The notes under the pieces are model-generated. The model worked only from the letters and a program-made list of their open reading frames with translations. It was not told where the DNA came from and did no database searches. Positions 1 to 8,599 of a DNA stretch of 64,000 bases are shown in pieces. Made by a program: the position numbers and the translations under genes. The stretch spans positions 31,946 to 95,945 of the forward strand of contig NZ_JAPVLU010000037.1 in the NCBI RefSeq assembly GCF_027158205.1, in the 5' to 3' direction. This DNA comes from Streptomyces sp. H39-S7 (lineage in GTDB: Bacteria > Actinomycetota > Actinomycetes > Streptomycetales > Streptomycetaceae). The number at the start of each line of letters is the position of its first letter. Within the stretch, counting starts at the first letter, position 1.

Positions 1-852
1 CAGGAACTCGGCGCCTTCCTGCGAGCCCACCGCGAACTGCTCCAACCGGCGGACGTGGGGCTGCCCGCCAACTCCCGCCGCCGCACTCCGGGCTTGCGGC
101 GCGAGGAGGTCGCGTCGCTGTCCGGAGTGGGACTGGCCTGGTACACCTGGTTGGAACAGGGCCGCGTGACCGCTTCCCGGCAGGTGCTGGAGGCGGTCGC
201 GCGGGCGCTGCGGCTCGATCCCGCGGGGCTGCGGCACGCCATGCGGCTGGCGGGCCACCACGAGCCGACCGGTCCGCTGGTCACCGACCGGTCGGGGAAC
301 CTCGCGTCGACCGTGCAGCCGGTCCTGGACTCCTGGCCCACCAGCCCGGCCGTCCTGCTGGACCGGCACTTCGACCTGCTCGGGTGGAACACCGCGTGGA
401 GCGCGCTGTGGGGAGCGCCCGAGGCGGTGCCGGCGGACCGCCGCAACCTGATGTGGCTGATGGTGGCGGGCCGGCAACTGCGCGCGGTGCTGCACGACTG
501 GGAACCGCTGGCGATGAACGTCTTCCAGCACTTCCGCGCCCAGGCCGGCACCTCCCTGTCCGACCCCAGGACCGGTGAGGTCTACCGCCGCCTGGACGAG
601 GACGCCCCGCAGTTGCGCCACTGGTGGGGCTGCCACTCGGTGGCGGAGCTGACCGCGCGTGCCGTCGTCGTCGAGCCCCCGGGCATCGGCCGGATCGAGC
701 TGGCGCTGTCCTCGTTCCACCCGGTGGACGATCCCTCGGCGCTGGTCCTGCTCTTCACCCCGCGCACCGCGGAGGACCACTCCCGCATGTCGGCGCTGAC
801 CGGCCGCCCGCTGCGCGCGGTCACCGGACTGGACGAACGCCAGGCCGGCTGA
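1..852 (+). CDS. MmyB-like helix-turn-helix transcriptional regulator, 5' end cut by window edge
   Basis: The reading frame is open from base 1 (QELGAFLRAHRELL...), so the true start lies outside the window and the GTG at 55 is internal. The N-terminal part carries the XRE-type HTH signature RRRTPGLRREEVASLSGV, followed by YTWLEQGR, as in many actinobacterial regulators. The rest matches the MmyB-like ligand-binding (PAS-like) domain, with the usual DRHFDLLGWN stretch near the middle. Members of this family usually repress a neighbouring oxidoreductase or efflux gene. Here the neighbour on the right is a convergent MFS pump, so the target is more likely to the left, outside the window. The family call is firm; the ligand is unknown. 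Confidence 0.9.
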   Translation, partial: QELGAFLRAHRELLQPADVGLPANSRRRTPGLRREEVASLSGVGLAWYTWLEQGRVTASRQVLEAVARALRLDPAGLRHAMRLAGHHEPTGPLVTDRSGNLASTVQPVLDSWPTSPAVLLDRHFDLLGWNTAWSALWGAPEAVPADRRNLMWLMVAGRQLRAVLHDWEPLAMNVFQHFRAQAGTSLSDPRTGEVYRRLDEDAPQLRHWWGCHSVAELTARAVVVEPPGIGRIELALSSFHPVDDPSALVLLFTPRTAEDHSRMSALTGRPLRAVTGLDERQAG

Positions 853-863
853 GCGGTTGCCGG

Positions 864-905
864 CATGGGTGGGGGCCACGGCTTACGCCGTGGCCCCCAC
901 CCATG
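864..905. terminator. Bidirectional terminator hairpin
   Basis: A perfect 19-bp inverted repeat with a TTAC loop lies between the stop codons of two convergent genes (the regulator ending at 852 and the MFS gene ending at 913). There is no T-tract, as is usual for Streptomyces. It should end transcription from both sides. Confidence 0.85.
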
Positions 906-912
906 TTCGTGG

Positions 913-2163
913 TCAGATGCCTTCGGCGGCCTTGACAGTGGCCGCCGGCGTGCGCAGCCCGTGGCTGACCGCCAGGCCTCCCAGCGCGCCGAGCAGGGCG
1001 AGGCTCACCCCGATGACCAGGGTGCCCGTCGAGACGTTCCCGAAGGCTCCGACGGCCCACGCCCCCACACCTGTTCCGGCGTACATCGTCGAGGTCAGCC
1101 AGGCACTGGAGGTGGCGCGCAGCTCCGGCGCGACCGTGCCCGCGAGGGTCTGCTGGTCGGTCACGAAGCCGCCGCTGGCCACGAACCACACCGTCACCCC
1201 GACGAGTGCCGCGATCAGACCGGGACCGCCCGCGGTGAGGGCGACACCCGCGGCGAGCAGCACACCCCACAGCCCCAGCAGCGGCAGATGGGACCGCCCG
1301 GCCGCCCGCGCCCGGTCGCCGAGGCGCCCGGCGCCGAGCGAGCCGGCCACACTGCCCGCGCCGACCAGGATGCCGACCATGCCGAGTTGGGCCACCGAGA
1401 GGTCGAACCGGTGGACCAGCAGGGCGCCGAGGAACGTGTACGCGCCGAGGTTGGCCGCGTGGAAGACGGTGTTGACCACCAGCGCCCTGCGCAGTGCCGG
1501 GTCCGTCCAGCCGGCCAGAATCGCCTTGACGGCGCCGATCGGCGCCGCCGTGCGCGGCGTCGGCGCGACCTGCCGCAGGAGCAGGGGCAGCGCCGCGGCG
1601 GTGCCGATCGCCAGCGCCACGAAGGCCGAGCGCCATCCGGCGATCCCGGCCAGCGCACTGCCCAGCGGCACGCCGACGACCTGCCCGCAGGAGAACAGCG
1701 CCATGCCCAGCCCGAGCGCCCGGCCGCGGAAGCGGTCCGGGGCCGTCTCGGCGATGTGCGCCCAGATCGCGGGCCCGGCCGCCGCCGCGGCCAGCCCGGC
1801 GACCGCCCGGGAGAGCACGAGTGGTGCCAGTCCCGTCGACAGCGCGGCCGCCGCGTTGGACGCGATGAACAGCGCGGTGCCCGCGAGCAGCGTCTGCCGA
1901 CGGCCGATCCGGTCACTGAGCAGGCCGAGGAAGGGCGCGCAGACGGCGTAGACCAGTACGTAGGCGGTGACGCTGGAAGCGGCGGCCGCCTCGCTGACAC
2001 CGATGTCCTCCGCGATGGTCGGCAGCAGTGGGGAGACCAGGAACGTCTCGGTCCCGAAGAGGAACAGCAGCGCGAACACGCCGGCATAGCGCAGCCAGTC
2101 GTAGGTCTCGGGCGCGGCGGCCGGCTCAGCGGGTGCGCCGGAAGTGCGGCTCAAGGGAATCAC
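913..2163 (-). CDS. MFS efflux transporter (DHA1-like)
   Basis: The 416-residue protein has about twelve hydrophobic segments and the conserved MFS loop between helices 2 and 3 (FLGLLSDRIGRRQTLL), so it should be an inner-membrane proton-driven exporter of the drug/sugar-efflux class. I chose the GTG at 2163 (reads VIPLSRTSG), which has a GAAAAGG Shine-Dalgarno-like stretch directly upstream. The longer frame reaching 2337 adds a Pro/Gly/Arg-rich stretch unlike any transporter N-terminus. The gene stands alone and converges on the HTH regulator at the left edge. About 350 bases of very GC-rich leader separate it from the next gene upstream. The substrate cannot be predicted. Confidence 0.9.
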   Translation of the reverse strand: MIPLSRTSGAPAEPAAAPETYDWLRYAGVFALLFLFGTETFLVSPLLPTIAEDIGVSEAAAASSVTAYVLVYAVCAPFLGLLSDRIGRRQTLLAGTALFIASNAAAALSTGLAPLVLSRAVAGLAAAAAGPAIWAHIAETAPDRFRGRALGLGMALFSCGQVVGVPLGSALAGIAGWRSAFVALAIGTAAALPLLLRQVAPTPRTAAPIGAVKAILAGWTDPALRRALVVNTVFHAANLGAYTFLGALLVHRFDLSVAQLGMVGILVGAGSVAGSLGAGRLGDRARAAGRSHLPLLGLWGVLLAAGVALTAGGPGLIAALVGVTVWFVASGGFVTDQQTLAGTVAPELRATSSAWLTSTMYAGTGVGAWAVGAFGNVSTGTLVIGVSLALLGALGGLAVSHGLRTPAATVKAAEGI

Positions 2164-2329
2164 AGCCTTTTCGAGCGTGGGTCCGGAGCCGGGGGTACCC
2201 GGGCCCGCTCCCGGCGGCGCTCTGCGGCGCGGCGGGGCGGGGACGGGAGCGGGACGGCGGAGTGCGGCTCCGGTGGGGACGGGGCCGTCCGGCCCCACCA
2301 TCGTGTGCCGCCGCCCGCCGCTCAGCCAG

Positions 2330-2346
2330 ACAGGCAAACATCCTGT
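2330..2346. promoter_or_regulatory. Possible operator upstream of the MFS gene, in a 350-base gene-free stretch
   Basis: The stretch 2164-2513 holds no convincing gene. It contains the inverted repeat ACAGG-N7-CCTGT at 2330-2346, which could be a repressor site for the MFS gene. It also holds an imperfect hairpin at about 2375-2402 (GGGGCCACG against CGTGACCCC) that may terminate the monooxygenase operon ending at 2514. Both assignments are inferred from position. Confidence 0.3.
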
Positions 2347-2513
2347 GACCGCAGCTCATAGGCTCACCCGACGAGGGGCCACGACCTGTCGGCCGTGACC
2401 CCTGATCCATGCCGTTGGTTCGTGGCGTCGGACGGCCTCGTCGTCGGTGTCAGTTTGAGGATGATGTCGCGGGTGCCCGGCAGCCGTTGGCGAGGTACGG
2501 CTCGGTGGCGGTG

Positions 2514-3743
2514 TCAGCGGACAGGGGACTCCTCGGGGTGGCGCGGACGGGCTGCCGGTGCGGAGCGCCAGGCGTCGGCCAGGAGGTCGAAGGAGCGGAC
2601 ACGGTCCTGGTGGTCGTGGGTGATGGTGGTGACGAGCAACTCGTCCGCATCGGTGGCCTGTTGCAGGACCCGCAGCCGCTCGACGACGGTCTGCGGCGAG
2701 CCGGTGAACTGCGTGCGCACCCGGTCGTCGACGAGGGCGCGCTGCTCCTCGGTCCACACGTGCGCGGCGGCGTCCTCCGGGGTGGGGAACGGGATCGCGC
2801 CCCGGCCCGAGCGGATGCTGTGCACCCACAGGGCGTACGGGCTCGCGAGCCGGCGCGCGGTGTCGTCGTCCTCGGCCACCACCACGTCGGCGGAGACCAG
2901 GACGTGCGGCCGGTCCAGCACCGTCGAGGGCTTGAACGCCTCGCGGTAGGCGGCCACGGCCTCCAGCACCGCGGCCGGGCTGACGTGGTAGTTCGCCGCG
3001 AAGGGCAGGCCCAGCGCGCCGGCGGCGCGGGCGCTGGCCCCGGCGCTGCTGCCGAGGATCCACACCTGCAGGTCGGCTCCCTCCCCAGGAACGGCGTGGG
3101 CCTCGAGACCGCCCTCGGTGCGGTGGTCGCCGCGGATCAGGGCCAGGATCTGCTCCACCTGGTTCCGGTAGTCGGGGAGTTCGGCCCCGGGGAACTGCAC
3201 GAGTTCGGTGTAGCGGGCGAACAGCGGGGAGCCGATGAGCCGGCTGATGTCGTAGGGCGCCGGGATCAGCAGCCCCTCGGGGGTGTAACGGGGCACGGTG
3301 GGCTTCGGTGCGGCGGCCGGTGGCGGCGCGGCCTGCCCGGTGGCGCCGGGCTTCCGGAACCCCGAGCGGCCCAGGCCGAGGTCGATCCGGCCCGGGTGCA
3401 GGGCGTCGAGCAGTCCGAACTCCTCCACCACCGACAGCGGGGTGCGGTGGCCCAGTTGCACCGCGCCGGCGCCGACCCGGATCCGCTCGGTCGCGGCCGC
3501 GACGAGCTGGATCAGCAGCGCCGGTGACACCCCGGCGACTCCGGTGGTGAGGTGGTGCTCGGCCAGCCAGTAGCGGTGGTATCCGGCGGTCTCGGCGCGC
3601 TGCGCCAGGTCGACGGTGTTCCGCAGTGCCTGGGCCGCGGTGGATCCGGAGCTGATGGGCGCCAGGTCGAGTACGGACAGCGGTACGGGGGTTTCCCCGC
3701 CCGTGGTGCCGGGCCGAGCGTGATCCGAGGGGAGTTCCGTCAC
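2514..3743 (-). CDS. LLM class flavin-dependent oxidoreductase, MsnO8-like
   Basis: The 409-residue protein is a bacterial-luciferase-like TIM-barrel monooxygenase. The N-terminus (PLSVLDLAPISSG, then YHRYWLAEHH and RIRVGAGAVQLGHR) is typical of the luciferase family oxidoreductase group 1 (MsnO8) type, which uses reduced FMN and oxygen supplied by a separate reductase. The start is the GTG at 3743, which overlaps the stop of the upstream gene as GTGA, so the two are translationally coupled. It is the last gene of a three-gene monooxygenase operon. A Pro/Ala-rich insertion sits after GRSGFRKPG (about residues 135-160). From the operon's leader peptide and neighbours I infer a role in sulfur scavenging; the substrate is unknown. 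Confidence 0.88.
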   Translation of the reverse strand: MTELPSDHARPGTTGGETPVPLSVLDLAPISSGSTAAQALRNTVDLAQRAETAGYHRYWLAEHHLTTGVAGVSPALLIQLVAAATERIRVGAGAVQLGHRTPLSVVEEFGLLDALHPGRIDLGLGRSGFRKPGATGQAAPPPAAAPKPTVPRYTPEGLLIPAPYDISRLIGSPLFARYTELVQFPGAELPDYRNQVEQILALIRGDHRTEGGLEAHAVPGEGADLQVWILGSSAGASARAAGALGLPFAANYHVSPAAVLEAVAAYREAFKPSTVLDRPHVLVSADVVVAEDDDTARRLASPYALWVHSIRSGRGAIPFPTPEDAAAHVWTEEQRALVDDRVRTQFTGSPQTVVERLRVLQQATDADELLVTTITHDHQDRVRSFDLLADAWRSAPAARPRHPEESPVR

Positions 3744-5134
3744 GACGCCGCCTTCTTCGTGCTGTCGTTGCTTCGCGTGCTGTTCCCGGCCGGTGGCCGG
3801 TCCAGGCCGAGGTGGTCGCGCAGTGTGCTGCCCTCGTAGTCGTGCCGGAAGACGCCCCGTTCCTGGAGCAGGGGGACGACCGTGTCGGCGAACGCGTCGA
3901 GGCCGCCCGGGGTGACGTGCGGGACGAGGATGAAGCCGTCGCTCGCGTCGGTCTGGACGAACTCGTCGATGGTGGCGGCGATGGTGGAGGGGGAGCCGAC
4001 GAAGGTCTGGCGGCCGGTGGTCTCGATCACGAGTTCGCGGATGGACAACCCGCCGGCCTCGGCCTTCTGCCGCCACTCCTTCGCGGTGGCCAGCGGGTCC
4101 CGGAACATCCGGACGCTGGCCCGGCCCCGCGCGACCGTGTGTTCGCCCGGGTCGGGGTCGATGTCGGGCAGCGGACCGTCCGGGTCGTAGCCCGACAGAT
4201 CGCGGTTCCACAGCTGTTCCAGGTACTTGATCGCGGTCTGCCCGCTGACCTGCGCCCTGCGGACGTCGTGCGCGTGGTCGCGTGCCTCGGCGTCGGTGTC
4301 ACCGAGCACGAACGTCGCCGCGGGCAGGATCAGCAGCTCGTCGCGGGTGCGGTGATGGCGCGCGAGACGGTCCTTGACGTCGGTGTAGAACGCCCGCCCG
4401 GCGTCGAGGGTGCTGTGCCGGCTGAAGATCGCGTCTGCGGTGGCCGCCGCGAACTCGCGCCCCTCCTCCGAGTCGCCGGCCTGGAAGATGACGGGCCGGC
4501 CCTGCGGGCTGCGCGGGACGTTGAAGCGGCCGGCGATGTCGAAGTGCTGGTCGCGGTGGTGGAACGCACCCGCTCGCGGGTCGCGGAGGTACCGGCCGGA
4601 CTCCGTGTCGGCGATGATCTCGTCGTCCTGCCAGGAGTCGAACAGTTCCCACGCGGTGCGCAGGAACTGCTCGGCGCGCGAGTAGCGGTCGTCCTTGGCG
4701 AGGAAGCCGCCGCGCCGGAAGTTCTCTCCGGTGAAGGCGTCCCAGGAGGTGACGACGTTCCAGGCGGCGCGGCCGTCGGAGAGGTGGTCGAGGCTGGCGA
4801 ACTGACGGGCGACCTCGTAGGGCTCGTTGAAGGTGGAGTTGATCGTGCCGGTCAGGCCGATGCGTTCGGTGACGGCGGCCAGGGCGGCGAGCACGGTGAA
4901 CGTGTCGGGGCGGCCCACGACGTCGAGGTCGTAGATCTCGCCGCCCTGCTCGCGCAGCCGCAGGCCCTCGGCGAGGAACAGGAAGTCGAACTTGGCGCGC
5001 TCGGCGGTGCGGGCGAAGTGCGCGAACGAGCTGAACTCGATGTGGCTGCCCGCCTCCGGGTCGCTCCACACGGTGGTGTTGTTGACGCCGGGGAAGTGCG
5101 CCGCGAGATGGATCTGCTTGAGGGGCTTGCTCAT
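3740..5134 (-). CDS. NtaA/SnaA/DszA-family FMN-dependent monooxygenase
   Basis: The 464-residue protein begins KQIHLAAHFPGVNNTTVWSDP and continues with FDFLFLAEGLRLREQGG, DGRAAWNVVTSWD and GRPVIFQAGDSEEGREFA. These are the diagnostic blocks of the nitrilotriacetate/dibenzothiophene-sulfone/pristinamycin monooxygenase family. Such enzymes act in the cytoplasm with FMNH2 from a partner reductase and often cleave C-S or C-N bonds. The length is normal. The start is an ATG 21 bases after the upstream gene, and the stop overlaps the next start by 4 bases. No flavin reductase lies in the operon, so FMNH2 must come from elsewhere. Confidence 0.92.
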   Translation of the reverse strand: MSKPLKQIHLAAHFPGVNNTTVWSDPEAGSHIEFSSFAHFARTAERAKFDFLFLAEGLRLREQGGEIYDLDVVGRPDTFTVLAALAAVTERIGLTGTINSTFNEPYEVARQFASLDHLSDGRAAWNVVTSWDAFTGENFRRGGFLAKDDRYSRAEQFLRTAWELFDSWQDDEIIADTESGRYLRDPRAGAFHHRDQHFDIAGRFNVPRSPQGRPVIFQAGDSEEGREFAAATADAIFSRHSTLDAGRAFYTDVKDRLARHHRTRDELLILPAATFVLGDTDAEARDHAHDVRRAQVSGQTAIKYLEQLWNRDLSGYDPDGPLPDIDPDPGEHTVARGRASVRMFRDPLATAKEWRQKAEAGGLSIRELVIETTGRQTFVGSPSTIAATIDEFVQTDASDGFILVPHVTPGGLDAFADTVVPLLQERGVFRHDYEGSTLRDHLGLDRPPAGNSTRSNDSTKKAAS

Positions 5135-5155
5135 GGTCGGTCGGATCCCTCCGGC

Positions 5156-6397
5156 TCAGGCACTGACGGTGTCGGCGGCGCCGCTGACGCCGGCGGTGGC
5201 GTAGCGGTTGGCGGGGCGCGGGAGGCCGAGCAGCCCGCGCAGTGTGCGGGCCTCGTAGGAGCGGCGGAAGGCGCCGCGGGCCTGGAGTTCGGGTACCAGC
5301 GCGCGCGTGATCGCCGGCAGGTCCCGGCTGAGGGTGGCGGGGCGCAGCCGGAAGCCGGTGAGTCCGGACCGCTGCCACTCCAGGAGCAGATCGGCCAGTT
5401 CCGACGGTGTCCCGGTGAACACCTCGGCGTCGCTCGTCCAGGCCTCGCCGGACAGGGCGTCGAGCCGGTCCCGGCGCGACCGCGCCACTCCGGGCCGCTC
5501 GTCGAGGAAGACCACCAGGTCGCCGAAGACGTGCAGGAGGTCGTCGGTCCGCCCCGCGGCCTCCTGTTCGGCGCGGACCGCGTCGAGGATGGTGCGGGCC
5601 TCGTCGGCGTCGTGCGGGGTGACGTAGCCGACGTCGGTGGCGCGCGCCACCAGCCGGTACGGGACGGCGGCGTGGGCGAGGGCGGTCACGAGGGGCTGAC
5701 CCTGGGGCGGGCGCGGCGTGATGGAGGGGCCCTTCACGTCGAAGTGCCGCCCGCGGAAGTCGGCGTAGTGCAGCTTGCCCCGGTCGATGAACCGGCCGGT
5801 GGCCACCTCCCGGATCTCCGCGTCGTCCTCCCAGCTGTCCCACAGCCGGCGCACCACCTCGACGTAGTCGGCCGCCTCGTCGAACAACTCGTTCGCCAGG
5901 TCGGGCGGTTGCGGCTGAGTGGGGTCCGCGGCCCCGAGCAGCGACGGGAAGGAGCGGCGGCCGAAGTGCGCTGCCTCGTCCGGACGTGCCGACACCTTGA
6001 CGCGTACTCCGGCGCGGCCGGAGCTGACGTAGTCGAGGGTGGCGATCGCCTTCGAGAGGTGGAACGGCTCGGTGTGGGTGGCGACCGCGGTCGGTACCAG
6101 CCCGATGTGCGTGGTCAGCGGGGCGACCCGGGCGGCGACGAGGACCGCGTCCAGCCGGCCGCGCACCTGGTCGGTGCGGTCGTCGGGTCCGCTGCGGTCG
6201 GCGGACTGCAGGCTGAGGGAGTCCTCGAACGTCACGAAGTCCAGCAGCCCGCGCTCGGCTTCGAGGACGGCGTCCGCCCAGTAACCGGCGGTGAGCAGTT
6301 CCCGGGGGCGGGCGCCGGGCTCCCGCCAGGCGGCCGGGTGCCAGCCGGCGTCGTCGAGGGCGACGGCGAGGTGCAACGGGTTCAGGGATGCGGACAT
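5156..6397 (-). CDS. LLM class flavin-dependent oxidoreductase (first gene of the monooxygenase operon)
   Basis: The 413-residue luciferase-fold protein has blocks shared with the NtaA/DmoA group (LHLAVALDDAGWHPAAWRE, FVTFEDSLSLQ, GRAGVRVKVSA, RLWDSWEDDAEI). It is more divergent than its downstream neighbour. It should use FMNH2 and oxygen on a small organic substrate. The ATG at 6397 has an AGGAAGG site 9 bases upstream. The six bases just before the ATG can pair with an upstream hairpin arm (see the attenuator entry), so its translation is probably the regulated step. Three different luciferase-type enzymes in one operon suggest either several sulfur compounds or sequential steps. Confidence 0.88.
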   Translation of the reverse strand: MSASLNPLHLAVALDDAGWHPAAWREPGARPRELLTAGYWADAVLEAERGLLDFVTFEDSLSLQSADRSGPDDRTDQVRGRLDAVLVAARVAPLTTHIGLVPTAVATHTEPFHLSKAIATLDYVSSGRAGVRVKVSARPDEAAHFGRRSFPSLLGAADPTQPQPPDLANELFDEAADYVEVVRRLWDSWEDDAEIREVATGRFIDRGKLHYADFRGRHFDVKGPSITPRPPQGQPLVTALAHAAVPYRLVARATDVGYVTPHDADEARTILDAVRAEQEAAGRTDDLLHVFGDLVVFLDERPGVARSRRDRLDALSGEAWTSDAEVFTGTPSELADLLLEWQRSGLTGFRLRPATLSRDLPAITRALVPELQARGAFRRSYEARTLRGLLGLPRPANRYATAGVSGAADTVSA

Positions 6398-6459
6398 GGT
6401 GCGGTTGCCTTCCTGAGGTGACCGGATGAGGACGCACCGCCCCGGAGGCGTGGTGCGTC
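6398..6459 (-). promoter_or_regulatory. Putative attenuator between leader peptide and monooxygenase operon
   Basis: On the minus strand GACGCACC (6459-6452) can pair with GGTGCGTC (6438-6431). The second arm can instead pair with CGCACC (6403-6398), which lies directly before the ATG of the first monooxygenase gene. The two pairings exclude each other. I infer that a ribosome stalled on the cysteine codons of the leader leaves the first hairpin free to form and exposes the start. A ribosome that reaches the leader stop would hinder the first arm and favour the sequestered form. The pairings are read from the sequence; the mechanism is inferred by analogy with cysteine-responsive attenuation described in mycobacteria. 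Confidence 0.5.
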
Positions 6460-6473
6460 AGCAGGGAGTCAGA

Positions 6474-6596
6474 TCAGTGACAACAGAGGGAGCCGGCGAC
6501 CCGTTGCAGATCGATGTGCTGGCGTCCGTACAAGTGGACGACGGGCCCGCGGGGAACGAGAGTGCCGACGACGACACGATCCTGTGCTGCACGCAT
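6474..6596 (-). CDS. Putative cysteine-sensing leader peptide (40 aa)
   Basis: A short ORF starts at the ATG at 6596, with AGAGG 8 bases upstream; another ATG lies two codons earlier. Its C-terminal part reads GRQHIDLQRVAGSLCCH. The RxHxDLxRxxSxLC pattern is the hallmark of the actinobacterial putative leader peptides that precede sulfur-assimilation and organosulfur-uptake genes. Two adjacent TGT cysteine codons occupy 6485-6480, just before the last codon and the stop. The first monooxygenase gene begins 76 bases after the stop. I infer that translation of these codons reports cysteine supply and controls the operon. The family resemblance is strong; regulation of this operon is not shown. 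Confidence 0.75.
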   Translation of the reverse strand: MRAAQDRVVVGTLVPRGPVVHLYGRQHIDLQRVAGSLCCH

Positions 6597-6712
6597 CGTC
6601 ATCACCTCTTTCCGGTGCTTCCTGGTTCGGAGGCCGGTGGCCTCGTCACCTCACATCGACGCTATCCCGCCGGGATCGCCCGGCGCAATGGCCGTCGGCC
6701 GCCCGTCCCGGT

Positions 6713-7633
6713 CTACCGCGAGACCTCGATCACGACTTTGCCGCGGGTGTGGCCCTCCTCCACGGCGCGCAGCGCCTGAGCGGCCTGCTCGAAGGGGAAC
6801 GTTCGCGTCACGAAGGGGTCGAGGACGCCCTCGGCGACCAACCTCGCGACGGCGTCGAGTACTTCGGTGTTCCGCTTGCGCGCCACCGTCGATCCGCCGA
6901 GCTTGACGACGTTCACCTTGTCGGGTCCGCTGATCAGCCGAGCCGGGTCCGTCAGCAGGACGGCCACGTCCTCCAGGGACGCGCCGCCGACGAGGTCGAA
7001 GACCGCGTCGACGCCTTCGGGGGCCGCCGCGCGGACCCGGTCCGCCACGCCAGGGCCCGACTCGACGTGCACGACGCCAAGGGACTCGGCGAACTCCTTC
7101 TTCGCGGCGCTCGCGGTGCCGATCACCCGCAGGCCCCGGTGCGTCGCGATCTGTGCGGCGGCGGTGCCCACTCCGCCGCCGACACCGTTGATCAGGAGGG
7201 TCGTACCGGCCGGCGGGTCGAGCTGCTGGATCCCGTCGTAGGCGGTGGCCACGGCGACCGGCAGCGTCGCCGCGTCGGCCCAGGACACTCCGGCGGGCTT
7301 GTGCGCGGTGCTCACCGCGGGCAGCAGCGTGTACTCGGCGTACCCGCCGGTGAGGGGGTTGCCGAACACGGCGTCCCCCACCCCGTACCCGTCGACGCCC
7401 TCGCCCACCTGCTCCACCACACCGGAGACCTCACCGCCCATCACGGCGGGCAGCTCCACTGCCGGCGCGTTGGCCTGGACGTATCCCGTCCGGCGCTTCC
7501 AGTCGACCGGATTGACCCCGGCCGCCCTGACCGCCACGAGGAGTTGGCCGGCGCCGGGTACCGGGCGCGGCACGTCGGCGAAGGACTCGGTCTCGGGACC
7601 GCCGAACCGGGAGAACACATAGGCCTTGGGCAT
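6713..7633 (-). CDS. Zinc-independent quinone oxidoreductase / NADP-dependent MDR-family oxidoreductase
   Basis: The 306-residue protein is a medium-chain dehydrogenase/reductase: GroES-like half with AAGVNPVDWKRR and VMGGEVSGVVEQVGEG, then the nucleotide-binding loop TLLINGVGGGVGTAAAQIA, then FDLVGG. The zinc ligands of alcohol dehydrogenases are absent, as in quinone reductase/zeta-crystallin-like enzymes. It probably reduces quinones or enones with NADPH in the cytoplasm. It lies upstream of the leader peptide with a gap of 116 bases, so it is probably a separate unit from the monooxygenase operon. Whether it could supply electrons to the monooxygenases is unknown. Confidence 0.9.
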   Translation of the reverse strand: MPKAYVFSRFGGPETESFADVPRPVPGAGQLLVAVRAAGVNPVDWKRRTGYVQANAPAVELPAVMGGEVSGVVEQVGEGVDGYGVGDAVFGNPLTGGYAEYTLLPAVSTAHKPAGVSWADAATLPVAVATAYDGIQQLDPPAGTTLLINGVGGGVGTAAAQIATHRGLRVIGTASAAKKEFAESLGVVHVESGPGVADRVRAAAPEGVDAVFDLVGGASLEDVAVLLTDPARLISGPDKVNVVKLGGSTVARKRNTEVLDAVARLVAEGVLDPFVTRTFPFEQAAQALRAVEEGHTRGKVVIEVSR

Positions 7634-7684
7634 CGGAAACTCACATCTCTGGTCGAGGAGGCGGGGTGGGCGGGAGCACGGGTG

Positions 7685-8428
7685 TCACCCGGTGGGCTGT
7701 GCGGTTTCCGGGATCCGGGCGAAGGTGAAGAGGATTCTGCGGCGGACGGTGAAGCCGATCGACTCGTACAGGCCGATGGCGCCGGTGTTGGTCTCCGCCG
7801 CTTGCAGGAACGGGGTGTCCCCCCGGTCGCGGATGCCGGCGGCGGTGTGGCGGAGCAGGCGGGTGGCCAGCCCGTGGCCGCGGTGATCCGGGTCGGTGCA
7901 CACGGCGCTGATCTCCGTCCAGCCGGGGACCCGCAGCCGCTCCCCGGCCATCGCGGCGAGCCGGCCGCCCCGGCGGATCCCGTAGTAGGCGCCGAGTTCT
8001 ATCGTGCGGGACTGGAACGGGCCAGGCCGGGTACGGGCGACGAGGTCCAGCATCTCCGGGACGTCGGCCGGGCCCAGCCGCACCGCCTCCGGCTCCGATG
8101 CCGCGCGCAGCGTCTCGTCGACGAGTTGCACGCCGTGGATGGAGTTGACGATCTCCCAGTCCCCGGGAACAGCCGCGGTTCCGATGACGGCGATGGTGAC
8201 GCCCGGCTCCACCAGCTGCGCCAGGTCCTTCCAGGCGCGTGGATCCTCGGCGTCGGCGAGCGCCACGAACGGCGACATGCCGGGCTGGTAGCGGGCGGCG
8301 CCGCCGAGCAGTTCGGCGAGGTGGCGGTGCGGGCCGGTCAGCGCGGCCCACGCGAGGTCGTCCAGGACGTGCGGCCGCGCCGCCGCGTTCTGCTCGGAGT
8401 GATGCGGGGGATGGAGACCAGAGGGCAT
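7685..8428 (-). CDS. GNAT family N-acetyltransferase
   Basis: The 247-residue protein has a C-terminal GNAT fold with the acetyl-CoA-binding motif VCTDPDHRGHGLATRLLRH, followed by TPFLQAAETNTGAIGLYESIGF. This is the arrangement of the FR47-like group. The first 120 residues form an extra N-terminal domain, probably a second, degenerate GNAT-like half. It lies 51 bases upstream of the quinone oxidoreductase gene on the same strand, so the two may be co-transcribed. The acceptor substrate is unknown. Confidence 0.88.
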   Translation of the reverse strand: MPSGLHPPHHSEQNAAARPHVLDDLAWAALTGPHRHLAELLGGAARYQPGMSPFVALADAEDPRAWKDLAQLVEPGVTIAVIGTAAVPGDWEIVNSIHGVQLVDETLRAASEPEAVRLGPADVPEMLDLVARTRPGPFQSRTIELGAYYGIRRGGRLAAMAGERLRVPGWTEISAVCTDPDHRGHGLATRLLRHTAAGIRDRGDTPFLQAAETNTGAIGLYESIGFTVRRRILFTFARIPETAQPTG

Positions 8429-8599
8429 GGCGGGGTGACTCTCCGTTCCGGCACGGTGCTGAGGCTTCTGTCGCTACGGGTTCTGCGGGACCGCGGGAAC
8501 CGTACACGCCCCAGACTCCAGCAGGGTTGCCGGCCCGTCGAGGATGCGTTGCGGTCCGAACGCGAACCGGCCGTCCTGGGCGGCGGTTACCGTGTGCGG

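Noticed and set aside
3812..6421. An open frame of 869 codons on the plus strand across the monooxygenase operon
   Set aside because: It is antisense to three genes with clear family motifs, is built of low-complexity Gly/Val/Arg/Glu stretches, and has no recognisable domain.
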